DNA from: Candidatus Leptofilum proximum
Lineage (GTDB): Bacteria; Chloroflexota; Anaerolineae; Promineifilales; Promineifilaceae
Direction of reading: 5' to 3'
Length of the DNA: 64,000 bases
Assembly (NCBI GenBank): GCA_016710325.1
Contig: JADJXK010000002.1
Location: 1,240,001-1,304,000 of the forward strand
The notes below the pieces were generated by a model. The model was not told where the DNA came from, did not search any database, and saw only the letters and a list, made by a program, of their open reading frames with translations. The position numbers and the translations under genes were made by a program. Within the stretch, counting starts at the first letter, position 1, and every line of letters starts with the position of its first letter. Of the stretch, positions 26,918-35,141 are shown piece after piece.

Positions 26918-27376
26918 ATGGTTTCAACAAACAATGTACAGAAAAAAAACATAGCCATCCTCATTAGCCCCGGATTTTCTGAAAATGAGGTTGTTTACTG
27001 CCTCAGCCAGATGCGCGCCTGCGGCCTGCCTATTCGGCTGGTGGGCGTGTCGAACAGCCTCGTGCACAGTCAGCATGGACTGAGCGTCAAGCCCGATCTG
27101 GCTCTGAACGACCTGACAAACATGCCACCATTCAAAATGGTCATCATTCCTGGCAGTTACGAATGTGTCACAAACCTGCTCACATCCCCAGATTTCCATG
27201 CACAAACGGAAAAAAGCATCGCCGAAGGCGGCCGCATTGCCGTCTTCGATAGTGCCAAAGGTGCGCTGCAGCAGGTGCCCCTCTTTGCCACACACACAGA
27301 GCAAATCTTGTACCAGCAGAGACAAGCGCTCAAACCGTTCTGCCAGGAGCTCATCCAAATTGCCACGACCCTTTGA
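26918..27376 (+). CDS. DJ-1/PfpI-family protein lacking the nucleophilic cysteine
   Basis: A 152-residue single-domain protein of the class I glutamine amidotransferase-like fold. IAILISPGFSENEV opens the fold with the conserved Glu, and VIIPGSYECVTNLL near residues 75-88 matches the family. At the nucleophile elbow, where active DJ-1/PfpI proteins have a Cys, this protein reads IAVFDSAKGAL with D111. It is also shorter than the usual 180-200 residues. It is therefore probably not a glyoxalase or protease and may be a binding or regulatory domain, as in the N-terminal part of GlxA-type regulators. Confidence 0.7.
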   Translation: MVSTNNVQKKNIAILISPGFSENEVVYCLSQMRACGLPIRLVGVSNSLVHSQHGLSVKPDLALNDLTNMPPFKMVIIPGSYECVTNLLTSPDFHAQTEKSIAEGGRIAVFDSAKGALQQVPLFATHTEQILYQQRQALKPFCQELIQIATTL

Positions 27377-27458
27377 CTAAACGGCCGTTCCCCTACCCTA
27401 TTCTCATTGCCCAACACCCCATCCATCACGCCTCTTTTACGCAAAAATTTGCGGCCAA

Positions 27459-27467
27459 TGTTATAAT
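27459..27467 (+). promoter_or_regulatory. Extended -10 promoter
   Basis: TGTTATAAT is a perfect extended -10. TTTACG lies 19 bases upstream as a weak -35. It would start transcription near 27474, about 65 bases before the next gene. Confidence 0.55.
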
Positions 27468-27538
27468 GGCGCAACTTGCGGCAAACATTGCGGACCAAAT
27501 GGCGCCAAACGACCCGATGCTGAGTGGAGACAACTTCA

Positions 27539-28399
27539 ATGGACATCACGCTGGCAGATGAACGAGCCTTTTTGTTAAAAGAGCAGTTGAGTCTGGAACA
27601 GGCCCAAGGGCGCGCCTGGGAGAAAAAGGTAGATGCTTTTGGCCGCATGGTGAAGGTGGCCAGCTTTTTACAGCGGCCGAAAGACAGCGACTTTGCGCTT
27701 GTTTACCAGGAGCACCGCTATGAGCCCTTCTGGCACATCGTTTGCCGGGCGCGCTACGCATACCAGCGCCAGCGGGACGTTCCCCTGACGTTGTCTGGCA
27801 GCGAGGTGAAGGCGGTTACCCTGGGTGACAAGGAGTATGAGGTGCAGAACGGCCGTCTCCACCTCACCGTCACCGAACACTGCCGCGAAGAACCAGAACG
27901 CATCCGCTTCATCGATGGCTACACCAACCAGCCCGACGAAACCCTCAGCCAGTATCTCAGCCATCCCGCCAACGAAGTGCCGCCCGAACATTTGGAAGAG
28001 CTTGGTAAAACAGGCGCCATCGTGGTACCGGCCCAGGCGCGCGCTTCGGCCGTGGTGCGCAATGTGCTCCTGGAAGTGCTCAAGAGCATCCAGGCAGACG
28101 TTATCCTCGAAGACGCTGTGGAAATCGCCAAGGTTGATCTCTACTACCGCCCCGTTTACGCCTTTCAATTCCGCTGGCACAGCAAAGAAAAGGAAGCGAT
28201 TGTGGAATACGATGCCGTTACCGGCGAGCTGCGCACCGACGGCAAAACCTTCCAACAGTACATGGGCAAGCTGCTCGATCCCGAGTTCCTGTTCGATGTC
28301 GGCACCGAGACCATCGATTTGCTCGTGCCTGGCGGCGGACTTGCTGTTAAACTCGCGCGCAAAGGATTAGACGTGGCCCGCAGCCGCAGCAGTCCATAA
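27539..28399 (+). CDS. Unknown protein, 286 residues
   Basis: I do not recognise this protein. The frame opens at a GTG at 27524, but ATG 27539 has GGAG nine bases before it and is preferred. There is no signal peptide. The N-terminal 20 residues are helical and charged; the middle contains a Cys (FWHIVCRARYAY) and a strand-rich segment; near residue 210 VYAFQFRWHSKEKEAIVEYD followed by TGELRTDG looks like a PepSY-type hairpin. The C-terminus has a short hydrophobic patch (IDLLVPGGGLAVKLA), perhaps membrane-associating. It has its own good promoter and is followed at once by a low-complexity inverted repeat. Confidence 0.75.
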   Translation: MDITLADERAFLLKEQLSLEQAQGRAWEKKVDAFGRMVKVASFLQRPKDSDFALVYQEHRYEPFWHIVCRARYAYQRQRDVPLTLSGSEVKAVTLGDKEYEVQNGRLHLTVTEHCREEPERIRFIDGYTNQPDETLSQYLSHPANEVPPEHLEELGKTGAIVVPAQARASAVVRNVLLEVLKSIQADVILEDAVEIAKVDLYYRPVYAFQFRWHSKEKEAIVEYDAVTGELRTDGKTFQQYMGKLLDPEFLFDVGTETIDLLVPGGGLAVKLARKGLDVARSRSSP

Positions 28400-28496
28400 A
28401 TTGAGAATTGTGAATTGTGAGCTCTTAATTGTGAATGGGGACTGGCAGCCAGGACCATTCACAATTCACGATTCATTATTCACAATTTACAATTCT
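28400..28496. repeat. AATTGTGA-type inverted repeat
   Basis: Forward units GAATTGTGAATTGTGAGCTC and TTAATTGTGAAT are followed by a spacer and reverse units ATTCACAATTCACGATTC and ATTCACAATTTACAATTC. The arms would pair into a long imperfect hairpin between the unknown gene and the ABC-F gene. Confidence 0.8.
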
Positions 28497-28530
28497 CCCA
28501 GCCCATTTTTAGAAAAAGACGTAGTACTGC

Positions 28531-30417
28531 ATGAACCTCGTCCGTCTCGACAACCTCTCCCACCACTACAGCGACCGCATCCTGTTTGATTCCATCAACC
28601 TGCTCATCAACGAGGGGGATCGCATTGGCCTGATCGGCCGCAACGGTTCGGGCAAAACGACGCTGCTGCGGCTTATTGCCGGACTGGAAACCCCGGCGGC
28701 AGGCGACATCACCGTGTGGGGTGGGGTGCGCATTCAATATTTGCCTCAGGAGCCGGACCTGCCGTTAGAAACGGCCGTTCTCGACTACATCTTCCAGGGT
28801 GACGCGCCCCAGCTCCAGCTGCTGCGCCAGTATGAAACGATCAGCGAAGCGCTTCAGGCCAATCCCACCCACCCCGATTTACAGGCCGAGTTTGCCCAGG
28901 TGACGCAGGAAATGGACCGCACGCAAAGCTGGCAGGCCGAAGCCGAAGCCAAAGCCATTCTGACGCGCCTGGGGATCACCACATTCCAGGCCAAAATTGG
29001 CACGCTCAGCGGCGGCCAGCAAAAACGCGTCGCCCTGGCACGCGGCCTCATCGACCCTGGCGACCTGCTCATCCTGGACGAGCCTACCAACCACATCGAC
29101 GCCGAGACGGTGAGCTGGCTGGAGCAGTTTTTGCTCACCATGCCCGCCGCCCTGCTGATGGTGACCCACGACCGCTACTTTTTGGACCGGGTGGTGAACA
29201 AAATTGTGGAGCTGGATCGACGGGAGTTGGCGGTGTATTCGGGGAATTACGGCCGTTACCTCGAACAGCGCGCCACCCGGGAAGACCAGCTGCAAACGGC
29301 CGAAACCAAACGCCAGGCCCTGCTGCGGCAGGAACTCGCCTGGCTGCACCGCGGCGCGCAGTCTCGCACCACCAAACAAAAGGCCCGCATCCAGCGCGTG
29401 GCAGAGCTGCAAACCATCGCCTACGACAAGGGCGACCAGCGCGTGGCCCTGGCCCTGGCCAGCCGCCGCCTGGGCAAGCGCGTGCTGGAAGCGACTGATC
29501 TCAGCAGAAGCTACGGCAACCTCACCCTATTCAAAAACCTCGATTTGCAGCTGGACCCCGGTGACCGCATCGGCATCATTGGGCCAAACGGGGCCGGCAA
29601 AAGCACCCTGCTGGACGTGCTGGCGGGCAAAACCACGCCAGACAGCGGCGAAGTTCGCTGGGGCGACACGGTGGAGCTGGGTTATTACGACCAGCAGGCC
29701 GAAGACCTCGATGAAGAGGCGACGCTCATCGACTACATCAACCGGCTGGCCCCGCTCATCCGCACCAGCGACGGCGAGCGTGTCGAAGCGGCCCAAATGC
29801 TCGAATGGTTTCTCTTTACCCGGCCAGAGCAGCGGGCCAAAATCAGCAGCCTCAGCGGCGGCGAGCGGCGGCGGCTCTACCTGCTGCGCACCCTGGTGCG
29901 CCAGCCCAACGTGCTGTTCCTGGACGAGCCCACTAACGATCTGGACGTGCAAACGCTGACCGTGCTGGAGCAGTTCTTGGACCATTTCAGCGGCACGCTG
30001 GTAGTGGTGAGCCACGACCGCTACTTTTTGGACCGCAACGTCGATTTCCTGATGAGCTTTGAGGATGGCGTGTTGGGCACACGGTACCCGGCCCCTTATG
30101 AAACATACCAGCGGTTAAGAGAGGCGGAAACGGCCGTTCCCACCCCATCCCCCAAACCCAAGCCAGCCGCCAGCCCGCCAGCTGCGCCAGCCCGCCCACG
30201 CAAGCTCACCTGGAAAGAACAGCGCGAGCTGGAAACGGCCGAAGCCACCATCGAAACACTCACCAATAAGATCGCTGCCCTCTCCACCGCGATCAACGAA
30301 GTCGGCTCAGATTACGAGCGCCTGCAGCCGCTGGTGGATAAACTTGAGCAGGCCAAAGAGGCATTGGAAACGGCCGAATTACGCTGGTTGGAACTCACCG
30401 AAATCGCCGAAAATTAG
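28531..30417 (+). CDS. ABC-F ATPase, Uup-like
   Basis: A 628-residue soluble protein with two nucleotide-binding domains and no membrane segment. Walker A motifs GRNGSGKT (about 36-43) and GPNGAGKS (about 351-358), signatures LSGGQQKR and LSGGERRR, and Walker B LLILDEPTNH and VLFLDEPTND are intact. The C-terminal 95 residues, after a Pro-rich linker, are a coiled coil (RELETAEATIETLTNKIA), typical of Uup. ABC-F proteins act on the ribosome; Uup binds DNA or ribosomes and affects precise excision. The gene contains several ACGGCCGT copies. Confidence 0.93.
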   Translation: MNLVRLDNLSHHYSDRILFDSINLLINEGDRIGLIGRNGSGKTTLLRLIAGLETPAAGDITVWGGVRIQYLPQEPDLPLETAVLDYIFQGDAPQLQLLRQYETISEALQANPTHPDLQAEFAQVTQEMDRTQSWQAEAEAKAILTRLGITTFQAKIGTLSGGQQKRVALARGLIDPGDLLILDEPTNHIDAETVSWLEQFLLTMPAALLMVTHDRYFLDRVVNKIVELDRRELAVYSGNYGRYLEQRATREDQLQTAETKRQALLRQELAWLHRGAQSRTTKQKARIQRVAELQTIAYDKGDQRVALALASRRLGKRVLEATDLSRSYGNLTLFKNLDLQLDPGDRIGIIGPNGAGKSTLLDVLAGKTTPDSGEVRWGDTVELGYYDQQAEDLDEEATLIDYINRLAPLIRTSDGERVEAAQMLEWFLFTRPEQRAKISSLSGGERRRLYLLRTLVRQPNVLFLDEPTNDLDVQTLTVLEQFLDHFSGTLVVVSHDRYFLDRNVDFLMSFEDGVLGTRYPAPYETYQRLREAETAVPTPSPKPKPAASPPAAPARPRKLTWKEQRELETAEATIETLTNKIAALSTAINEVGSDYERLQPLVDKLEQAKEALETAELRWLELTEIAEN

Positions 30418-30448
30418 TTAACAACGCTGCACATTTATATGCTAGAAT
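30418..30448 (+). promoter_or_regulatory. Promoter of the Bax-inhibitor gene
   Basis: TGCTAGAAT is an extended -10 element (TG at 30440-30441). TTAACA at 30418-30423 is a possible -35 with a 19-base spacer. It sits between the ABC-F stop and the next gene. Confidence 0.45.
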
Positions 30449-30499
30449 CTGTGGGCTGTTTTCATTCAAACCATCAATGCAGTGCCAGGGAGGAACAAC

Positions 30500-31234
30500 A
30501 TGTCCACAGAGTTTAACTTTCAAGAACAATATCCGGCCGAGGTGTCGGAAGCGCGGTTGCGTGAGATATTTGCTGGTGTTATGCAGCGCGTTTACGGCTG
30601 GATGTCGCTCGGCCTGCTGCTCACCACCATCGTGGCCTTCATCACCCTGAGCAGCGAGATGGTCCTGAGGCTGGTCCTCGGCAACATGCTCGTGTTTTGG
30701 GGGCTGGTGATTGCCGAACTTGTGCTGGTTGTTAGCGTAAACCGGGCCATCAACCGATTATCTTCCGGTGTAGGGCTGGCGCTCTTTTTCCTTTATTCGG
30801 CCCTGAGTGGGGTCACCCTTTCGGTCATCTTTTTGGCCTACGGATTGGGCACCATTTTGCTGGCCTTTGGCACCACCACGCTCATTTTTATCATTCTGAC
30901 CGTGGTGGGGTTAACCACAAAAGAGGATCTGACCAAGTGGGGGCCGATCTTGTTTGTGGGGTTGTTAGGCATTATTTTAGCTTCCGTTTTGAACTTTTTC
31001 TTCGCCAGCGCGGCGCTGGACTGGATTGTCACTTACGTGGGGATTCTCATCTTTCTGGGGCTGATTGTGTATGACAGCAACCTGATTAAAAAGATGACCT
31101 TCGCCACAGTCTTGCAGGGGAACGGCAGCCAGGAAGTGTTAAACGGCATTGCCGTCATGGGGGCGCTGCGCCTTTACCTGGACTTCATCAATCTGTTTTT
31201 GCGGCTGCTGCGTGTTTTAGGCCGCCGCCGTTAA
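30500..31234 (+). CDS. Bax inhibitor-1/YccA-family membrane protein
   Basis: A 244-residue protein with seven transmembrane helices spread over about residues 35-240. I use ATG 30500, preceded by AGGGAGG at ideal spacing, rather than the GTG at 30482. The conserved family segments near the last helices include VYDSNLIKK and the di-Asp-like pattern with FINLFLRLLRVLG at the end. In bacteria the family (YccA, YbhL, BsYetJ) forms pH-sensitive calcium leak channels or modulates FtsH; a functional FtsH is encoded elsewhere in this window. It is followed by a hairpin terminator. Confidence 0.9.
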   Translation: MSTEFNFQEQYPAEVSEARLREIFAGVMQRVYGWMSLGLLLTTIVAFITLSSEMVLRLVLGNMLVFWGLVIAELVLVVSVNRAINRLSSGVGLALFFLYSALSGVTLSVIFLAYGLGTILLAFGTTTLIFIILTVVGLTTKEDLTKWGPILFVGLLGIILASVLNFFFASAALDWIVTYVGILIFLGLIVYDSNLIKKMTFATVLQGNGSQEVLNGIAVMGALRLYLDFINLFLRLLRVLGRRR

Positions 31235-31235
31235 G

Positions 31236-31287
31236 TAAAAGCGGGAAAGTTTTTGAAATTAGGAAAGCTTGATTTGCCCGCTTTTAC
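31236..31287. terminator. Bidirectional terminator between convergent genes
   Basis: AAAAGCGGG (31237-31245) pairs with CCCGCTTTT (31277-31285). Runs of A and T flank both sides, so it can end transcription of both the Bax-inhibitor gene and the acyl-CoA ligase gene. Confidence 0.7.
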
Positions 31288-31324
31288 TCAAGTAATTGGC
31301 AGATTTGAAGCTAATCTATAAAGT

Positions 31325-32869
31325 TTACGCCTCCGTAAACTTCTCCTGCAGCTCCCGCTTGAGGATTTTCCCCGCTCCAGAGATGGGCAACTCCGGCAAA
31401 ATTTCGATGCGCCGGGGCACCTTAAACGGCGCTAGATTGGCGCGCATTTGCTGCATCAGCTCGTCGGCGGTGCAGTTGGAACCTGGCTTTAGCACCACGC
31501 AGGCCAGGCCAACTTCCCCCCACTTCGGGTCTGGCAAGCCCACGACGGCACACATGTGCACCTCGGGATGGGCGTACAGCACCTTCTCGATCTCCGCCGG
31601 ATAGACGTTTTCCCCGCCAGAGATGTACATATCTTTTTTGCGGTCTTTGATGGTGAAGTACCACTCCTCATCGTAGGCGGCCAGGTCGCCCGTGTGGAAC
31701 CAGCCTTCGTCGTCAATCGCTTCCGCCGACGCTTCCGGGTTGTTGAAGTAGCCGGAGGAGGCGCTGGGGCCTTTGAGCACCAGCTCGCCAATCTTGTTGG
31801 GGCCAAGCGGCTGGTTGTTGTCGTCCACAATGCGGGCATCGACATAGAAGTTGGGCCGGCCGATGCTGCCTGCCTTGCGGATGGCGTCATCGGCGGCCAG
31901 GGCAAAAATGCCGGGACCAAATTCGGTCATGCCAAAACCCTGCTTGAACTTGATCTGCTTTTCGCGAGTGTATTTTTCCACCAGGGGCACGGGCAGCGGT
32001 GCGCCGCCGCTGGTGCAAAAACGGAGGGTGGTGAGAACGGCCGTATCCCAATTCGCCGCCTGGGTGAGCAGCTGGTACATCGTCGGCACCCCGGCAAACA
32101 CGGTGACCTGCTCGCGGGCAATCAGGTCCAGCACCTGCACCGGATCAAACTGGCGCAGCAAAACAATCGTGCCGCCGAGGATAATTTGTGGCAGTGTATA
32201 CACGAAAAGCCCGCCGGTATGAAACAGCGGAAAGACGTTCAGGTACACATCGTTGTGCTGCAAATCGTGGATGACGGTGTTGAGCGTGTTCCAGGCAATC
32301 ATCCGGTGGCTTACCTGGGCTGCTTTGGGCAGGCCGGTTGTGCCGCCGGTAAAGATGAGAGCGGCGGTGTCTTCTTCGGTGAGGCTGGGGGTGGTAACGG
32401 CCGTATCCGCCCCACCCGCCATCGCCTCAGCAAACAGCACACTGCCGGGTACACCTTCTCCTTCCACATGCACAAAGCAGCTCAACGAGGCTGCCTGTTC
32501 ATTAGTTTGTAGGTTGGCCACCGTCTCACTGAACTCATCCGAGTAAATGAGCAATTTGGGCGTGGTGTTGGCCGTGATTTCGGCCAGCTCGCGCCAGTGC
32601 AGCCGCCAGTTGAAGGCCGTGTGGATGGCCCCCAGCTTGCCACAGGCAAAAAAGGTGTCCAGGTGCTCCACGCCGTCTCGCGCCAGGATAGCCACGCGGT
32701 CGCCCTGGCCAATACCCGCTTCCGTTTGCAGCCAGTGGGCCAGCCGGTTGGCCCGCACATTCATTTGAGCGTAGGTCAGGCGCAGTTCCGGCTGCTTGCC
32801 CGCGTCCACCACCGCCAGTTTGTCCGGCGAATAAATCGCCCGTCGTCCCAGGTAGTCGCCGATGTACAT
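31325..32869 (-). CDS. AMP-dependent acyl-CoA synthetase (ANL superfamily)
   Basis: A 514-residue ligase that activates a carboxylic acid to an acyl-AMP and then an acyl thioester. Motif A3 reads FTGGTTGLPKAA near residues 170-181, the GFGMTE motif (A5) is near 312, GWFHTGDLA (A7) near 388, and the C-terminal domain ends with ISGAGKILKREL, containing the catalytic Lys (A10). Length is typical of medium/long-chain or aryl ligases. It is first to be read last in a minus-strand trio with a KAS III-like enzyme and a reductase, all separated only by TAATCGGT repeats, so they probably act on one acyl chain. Confidence 0.92.
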   Translation of the reverse strand: MYIGDYLGRRAIYSPDKLAVVDAGKQPELRLTYAQMNVRANRLAHWLQTEAGIGQGDRVAILARDGVEHLDTFFACGKLGAIHTAFNWRLHWRELAEITANTTPKLLIYSDEFSETVANLQTNEQAASLSCFVHVEGEGVPGSVLFAEAMAGGADTAVTTPSLTEEDTAALIFTGGTTGLPKAAQVSHRMIAWNTLNTVIHDLQHNDVYLNVFPLFHTGGLFVYTLPQIILGGTIVLLRQFDPVQVLDLIAREQVTVFAGVPTMYQLLTQAANWDTAVLTTLRFCTSGGAPLPVPLVEKYTREKQIKFKQGFGMTEFGPGIFALAADDAIRKAGSIGRPNFYVDARIVDDNNQPLGPNKIGELVLKGPSASSGYFNNPEASAEAIDDEGWFHTGDLAAYDEEWYFTIKDRKKDMYISGGENVYPAEIEKVLYAHPEVHMCAVVGLPDPKWGEVGLACVVLKPGSNCTADELMQQMRANLAPFKVPRRIEILPELPISGAGKILKRELQEKFTEA

Positions 32870-32875
32870 TGTTTC

Positions 32876-32981
32876 CGTAATCCGTTATCGGTAATCGGTG
32901 AACGGTAATCGGTGAACGGCAATCGGTTGAGCCAACCGATTACGGATGACCGATTACGGATAACCGATCACCGACCACCGG
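32876..32981. repeat. TAATCGGT-type inverted repeat (copy 2)
   Basis: Forward units CGGTAATCGGTGAACGGTAA continue to 32928 and are followed by reverse units ACCGATTACGGATGACCG and similar. The right arm provides the last codons and TGA stop of the KAS III-like gene. Confidence 0.85.
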
Positions 32982-33972
32982 TCCATTCCCACACGTTGCA
33001 GGCCATCGAAATGCCGCCGCCGCTGGCAATGAACAGCACCTTGTCGCCCGGCTGGGGACCGCGCCCCTGCTCGATGGAGTCGTCCAGGGCCATGGGGATG
33101 CAGGCGGAGCCGGTGTAACCCCATTTGTCCATGATCCAGTGCGTTTTTTCCAGCGGCTGCTCCAGGATTTCCATGATCTGCTTGATGGTGTTCAGGTTGA
33201 GCTGCGTGAAGTAATAATGGTCAATTTCGTCGAGCGTCAGCCCGGCTTTTTCCACCGTGCCTTTGATGAGCGGCGGCCAGTTGTCTGAGTTGAAAGTAGC
33301 GGGGAAACGTTTGACAAACTGCACACGCGGCACGCCGTTGTTTTCGTTGGCAGGGGTTACGGGGCAGGCCACACCGCCGGTGTAGATACCCAGCGCGTCG
33401 TAGAATTCGCCGCGGGCCAACCGCTTGCCTGCCAAAAAGCCAGGCTTGTCGCCCACACCCACCAGCACGGCTCCTGCCCCATCCGCGAAGAGGGTACAGG
33501 TTTTGTGGTCGGTGTAATCGACAAAGCGGCTCATGCCGTACGCGCCGACGACGAGCACGTGGTTGGTCTCGTTGTCGGTGGTGATGAAGCGAACGGCCGT
33601 TTCCAAAGCCGTCACCCAGCCCGCGCAGGCACAGTTCACGTCGAAGGTGCCCGCGTTGGCCGCGCCCAGCTTGGCTTGCAGCACCGTAGCCGTGGCCGGA
33701 CTGAAATAATCGGGCGTGTCCGTGGCCACGATGATGAGATCCACATCTTCGGGCGTGAGATTGGCCCGTTCCAGCGCTTCGCGGCTGGCGTGCAGGCACA
33801 AGTCACTGGTCGTCTCATCTTCGGCCATGATGTGCCGCTCCTTGATGCCCACGTTTTTCACCAGCCAGGCATCAATATCGCGGTCAGGAAACAGCGCGTC
33901 AAAGTAAGCGTTGGTCAACACTTTTTCCGGCACGTAGCGGCCGGTGAAGAGGATTTGGGCGTATCTTTTCAT
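32968..33972 (-). CDS. KAS III (FabH)-like thiolase-fold enzyme with altered active site
   Basis: A 334-residue thiolase-superfamily protein. The nucleophile is conserved: C116 in DVNCACAGW aligns with C112 of FabH. The two other catalytic positions are not: the HQAN motif reads FTQLN (255-259, Thr for His), and the GNTS motif reads GYTGSA (near 285-290, Tyr for Asn). His and Asn are needed for malonyl-ACP decarboxylation in FabH, so this enzyme may not decarboxylate and may instead transfer or hydrolyse an acyl group. The final residues TGGR and the stop lie in a TAATCGGT repeat. It is flanked by an acyl-CoA ligase and an SDR reductase. Confidence 0.85.
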   Translation of the reverse strand: MKRYAQILFTGRYVPEKVLTNAYFDALFPDRDIDAWLVKNVGIKERHIMAEDETTSDLCLHASREALERANLTPEDVDLIIVATDTPDYFSPATATVLQAKLGAANAGTFDVNCACAGWVTALETAVRFITTDNETNHVLVVGAYGMSRFVDYTDHKTCTLFADGAGAVLVGVGDKPGFLAGKRLARGEFYDALGIYTGGVACPVTPANENNGVPRVQFVKRFPATFNSDNWPPLIKGTVEKAGLTLDEIDHYYFTQLNLNTIKQIMEILEQPLEKTHWIMDKWGYTGSACIPMALDDSIEQGRGPQPGDKVLFIASGGGISMACNVWEWTGGR

Positions 33973-33979
33973 AGTTTCT

Positions 33980-34049
33980 CCGTAATCCGTGAACGGTAAT
34001 CGGTAAACGGTAAACCGATTACTGATTACCGTTTACCGATTACCGATCA
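33980..34049. repeat. TAATCGGT-type inverted repeat (copy 3)
   Basis: Forward units GTGAACGGTAATCGGTAAAC, then reverse units ACCGATTACTGATTACCG and TTTACCGATTACCGATCA. The right end supplies the TGA stop of the downstream-coordinate SDR gene. Confidence 0.85.
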
Positions 34050-34811
34050 GGTTCCGATCACAATCCCGCCATCCACCCGCAGCACGGTGCCGGAGATGAA
34101 GCTGGCTTCGTCGGAGGCAAGGAAGGCGTAGGCGTTGGCGATGTCTTCTGGCTCACCCAGACGGCCGATTGGCGTGTGGCTGCGCATGCCGTCGAGCACT
34201 TTTTCGGGCATCTTGGCCACCATTTCCGTGGCGATAAAGCCGGGGGCGATGGCGTTGACGCGAATGCCGTAGCGGCCCAGTTCACGCGCCCACGTTTTGG
34301 TCATACCGACAACGGCCGCTTTGGTGGCCACGTAGTTCGTCTGCCCAAAATTGCCATCCAATCCTACCACGGAAGAAGCGTTGAGAATAACCCCGCCGCC
34401 CTGCTTAATCATGAGGGGAGCAGCCGCCTGCGTGCAGTTAAAAACGCCCTTGAGGTTAACGCTGATGACCAGGTCGAAGGCATCTTCGCCCATCTGGCCG
34501 ACCAATTCGCCGTCTTTCACCTTCACCAGCTGGGCGTCGCGGGTGATACCGGCGTTGTTGATGAGGATGTCGATACGGCCGTACCGCGCCACCACATCTT
34601 CCAACCAACTTTGCACTGACTGACGGTCGGCGACGTTAACGGCCGTAAACGATGCTTTTTCGCCCAGTTCAGCGGCCAATGCCTGTCCATCGGCTTCGTT
34701 GAGATCGCAAAAAGCGACGGTGGCTCCTTCGGCGGCAAATTTTACGGCCGTAGCCCGGCCAATGCCCGCGGCGCCACCGGTAATGACACAAACCTTGTCT
34801 TGAAATCGCAT
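34047..34811 (-). CDS. Short-chain dehydrogenase/reductase, FabG-like 3-oxoacyl reductase
   Basis: A 254-residue classical SDR. The frame extends upstream to 34919, but ATG 34811 has AGGAGC eight bases before it and begins the usual MRFQDKVCVITGGAAGIG, so it is preferred. The nucleotide-binding TGGAAGIG loop is at 11-18, NNAG near 90, catalytic Ser in NASSVVG, and the YVATK active site near 153-157. By family it reduces a 3-oxoacyl thioester with NAD(P)H. Being first in the trio with the KAS III-like enzyme and acyl-CoA ligase, it probably reduces their beta-keto product. Confidence 0.9.
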   Translation of the reverse strand: MRFQDKVCVITGGAAGIGRATAVKFAAEGATVAFCDLNEADGQALAAELGEKASFTAVNVADRQSVQSWLEDVVARYGRIDILINNAGITRDAQLVKVKDGELVGQMGEDAFDLVISVNLKGVFNCTQAAAPLMIKQGGGVILNASSVVGLDGNFGQTNYVATKAAVVGMTKTWARELGRYGIRVNAIAPGFIATEMVAKMPEKVLDGMRSHTPIGRLGEPEDIANAYAFLASDEASFISGTVLRVDGGIVIGT

Positions 34812-34902
34812 GAAGTTCAGCTCCTGTTTGTAAAAATTGTAGGAGTGGGAGTGTAACACGGGGGAGTTGCAAAAGAGGAACAGCGTGAGGGTGGCACGTA
34901 TG

Positions 34903-34970
34903 CAAGTGGCAAGTTGCAAGAGGATCGTACTGTAAAGATCAATTGCAACTTGCCACCTGCCACTTGCAAA
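34903..34970. repeat. CAAGTGGCAAGTTG-type inverted repeat overlapping a tRNA promoter
   Basis: Left arm CAAGTGGCAAGTTGCAAG, spacer, right arm TTGCAACTTGCCACCTGCCA and CACTTGCAA. The last TTGCAA (34964-34969) stands where the -35 of the tRNA-Pro promoter should be. Confidence 0.75.
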
Positions 34971-34991
34971 CTCAATTTCTTGCTCTATAAT
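34964..34991 (+). promoter_or_regulatory. Promoter of tRNA-Pro
   Basis: -35 TTGCAA (34964-34969), 16-base spacer, -10 TATAAT (34986-34991). The expected start point is five bases before the mature tRNA. Confidence 0.65.
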
Positions 34992-35002
34992 TCCCCCTTG
35001 TT

Positions 35003-35076
<74 letters not shown>

Positions 35077-35085
35077 CAGATGTGG

Positions 35086-35122
35086 AAAACGGCCGTTTCT
35101 CAGTGAGGAACGGCCGTTTTTT
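35086..35122 (+). terminator. tRNA-Pro terminator built from two ACGGCCGT palindromes
   Basis: AACGGCCGTTTCTC pairs with GAGGAACGGCCGTT around AGT, followed by T6. Each arm contains one copy of the abundant palindrome. The reverse strand has a shorter T run and could serve the convergent SARP-type gene. Confidence 0.85.
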
Positions 35123-35141
35123 GCTTGCCCAGGCGCCCATC

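Noticed and set aside
32968..34049. TAATCGGT repeats as operators of a repressor
   Set aside because: Copies differ in unit number and sequence, lie 3' of genes as much as 5', and other monomers occupy equivalent sites, so a specific operator role is unlikely.
31325..34811. OleABCD olefin pathway
   Set aside because: The thiolase-like protein lacks OleA hallmarks, the reductase is a classical SDR rather than the extended OleD type, and there is no OleB hydrolase.
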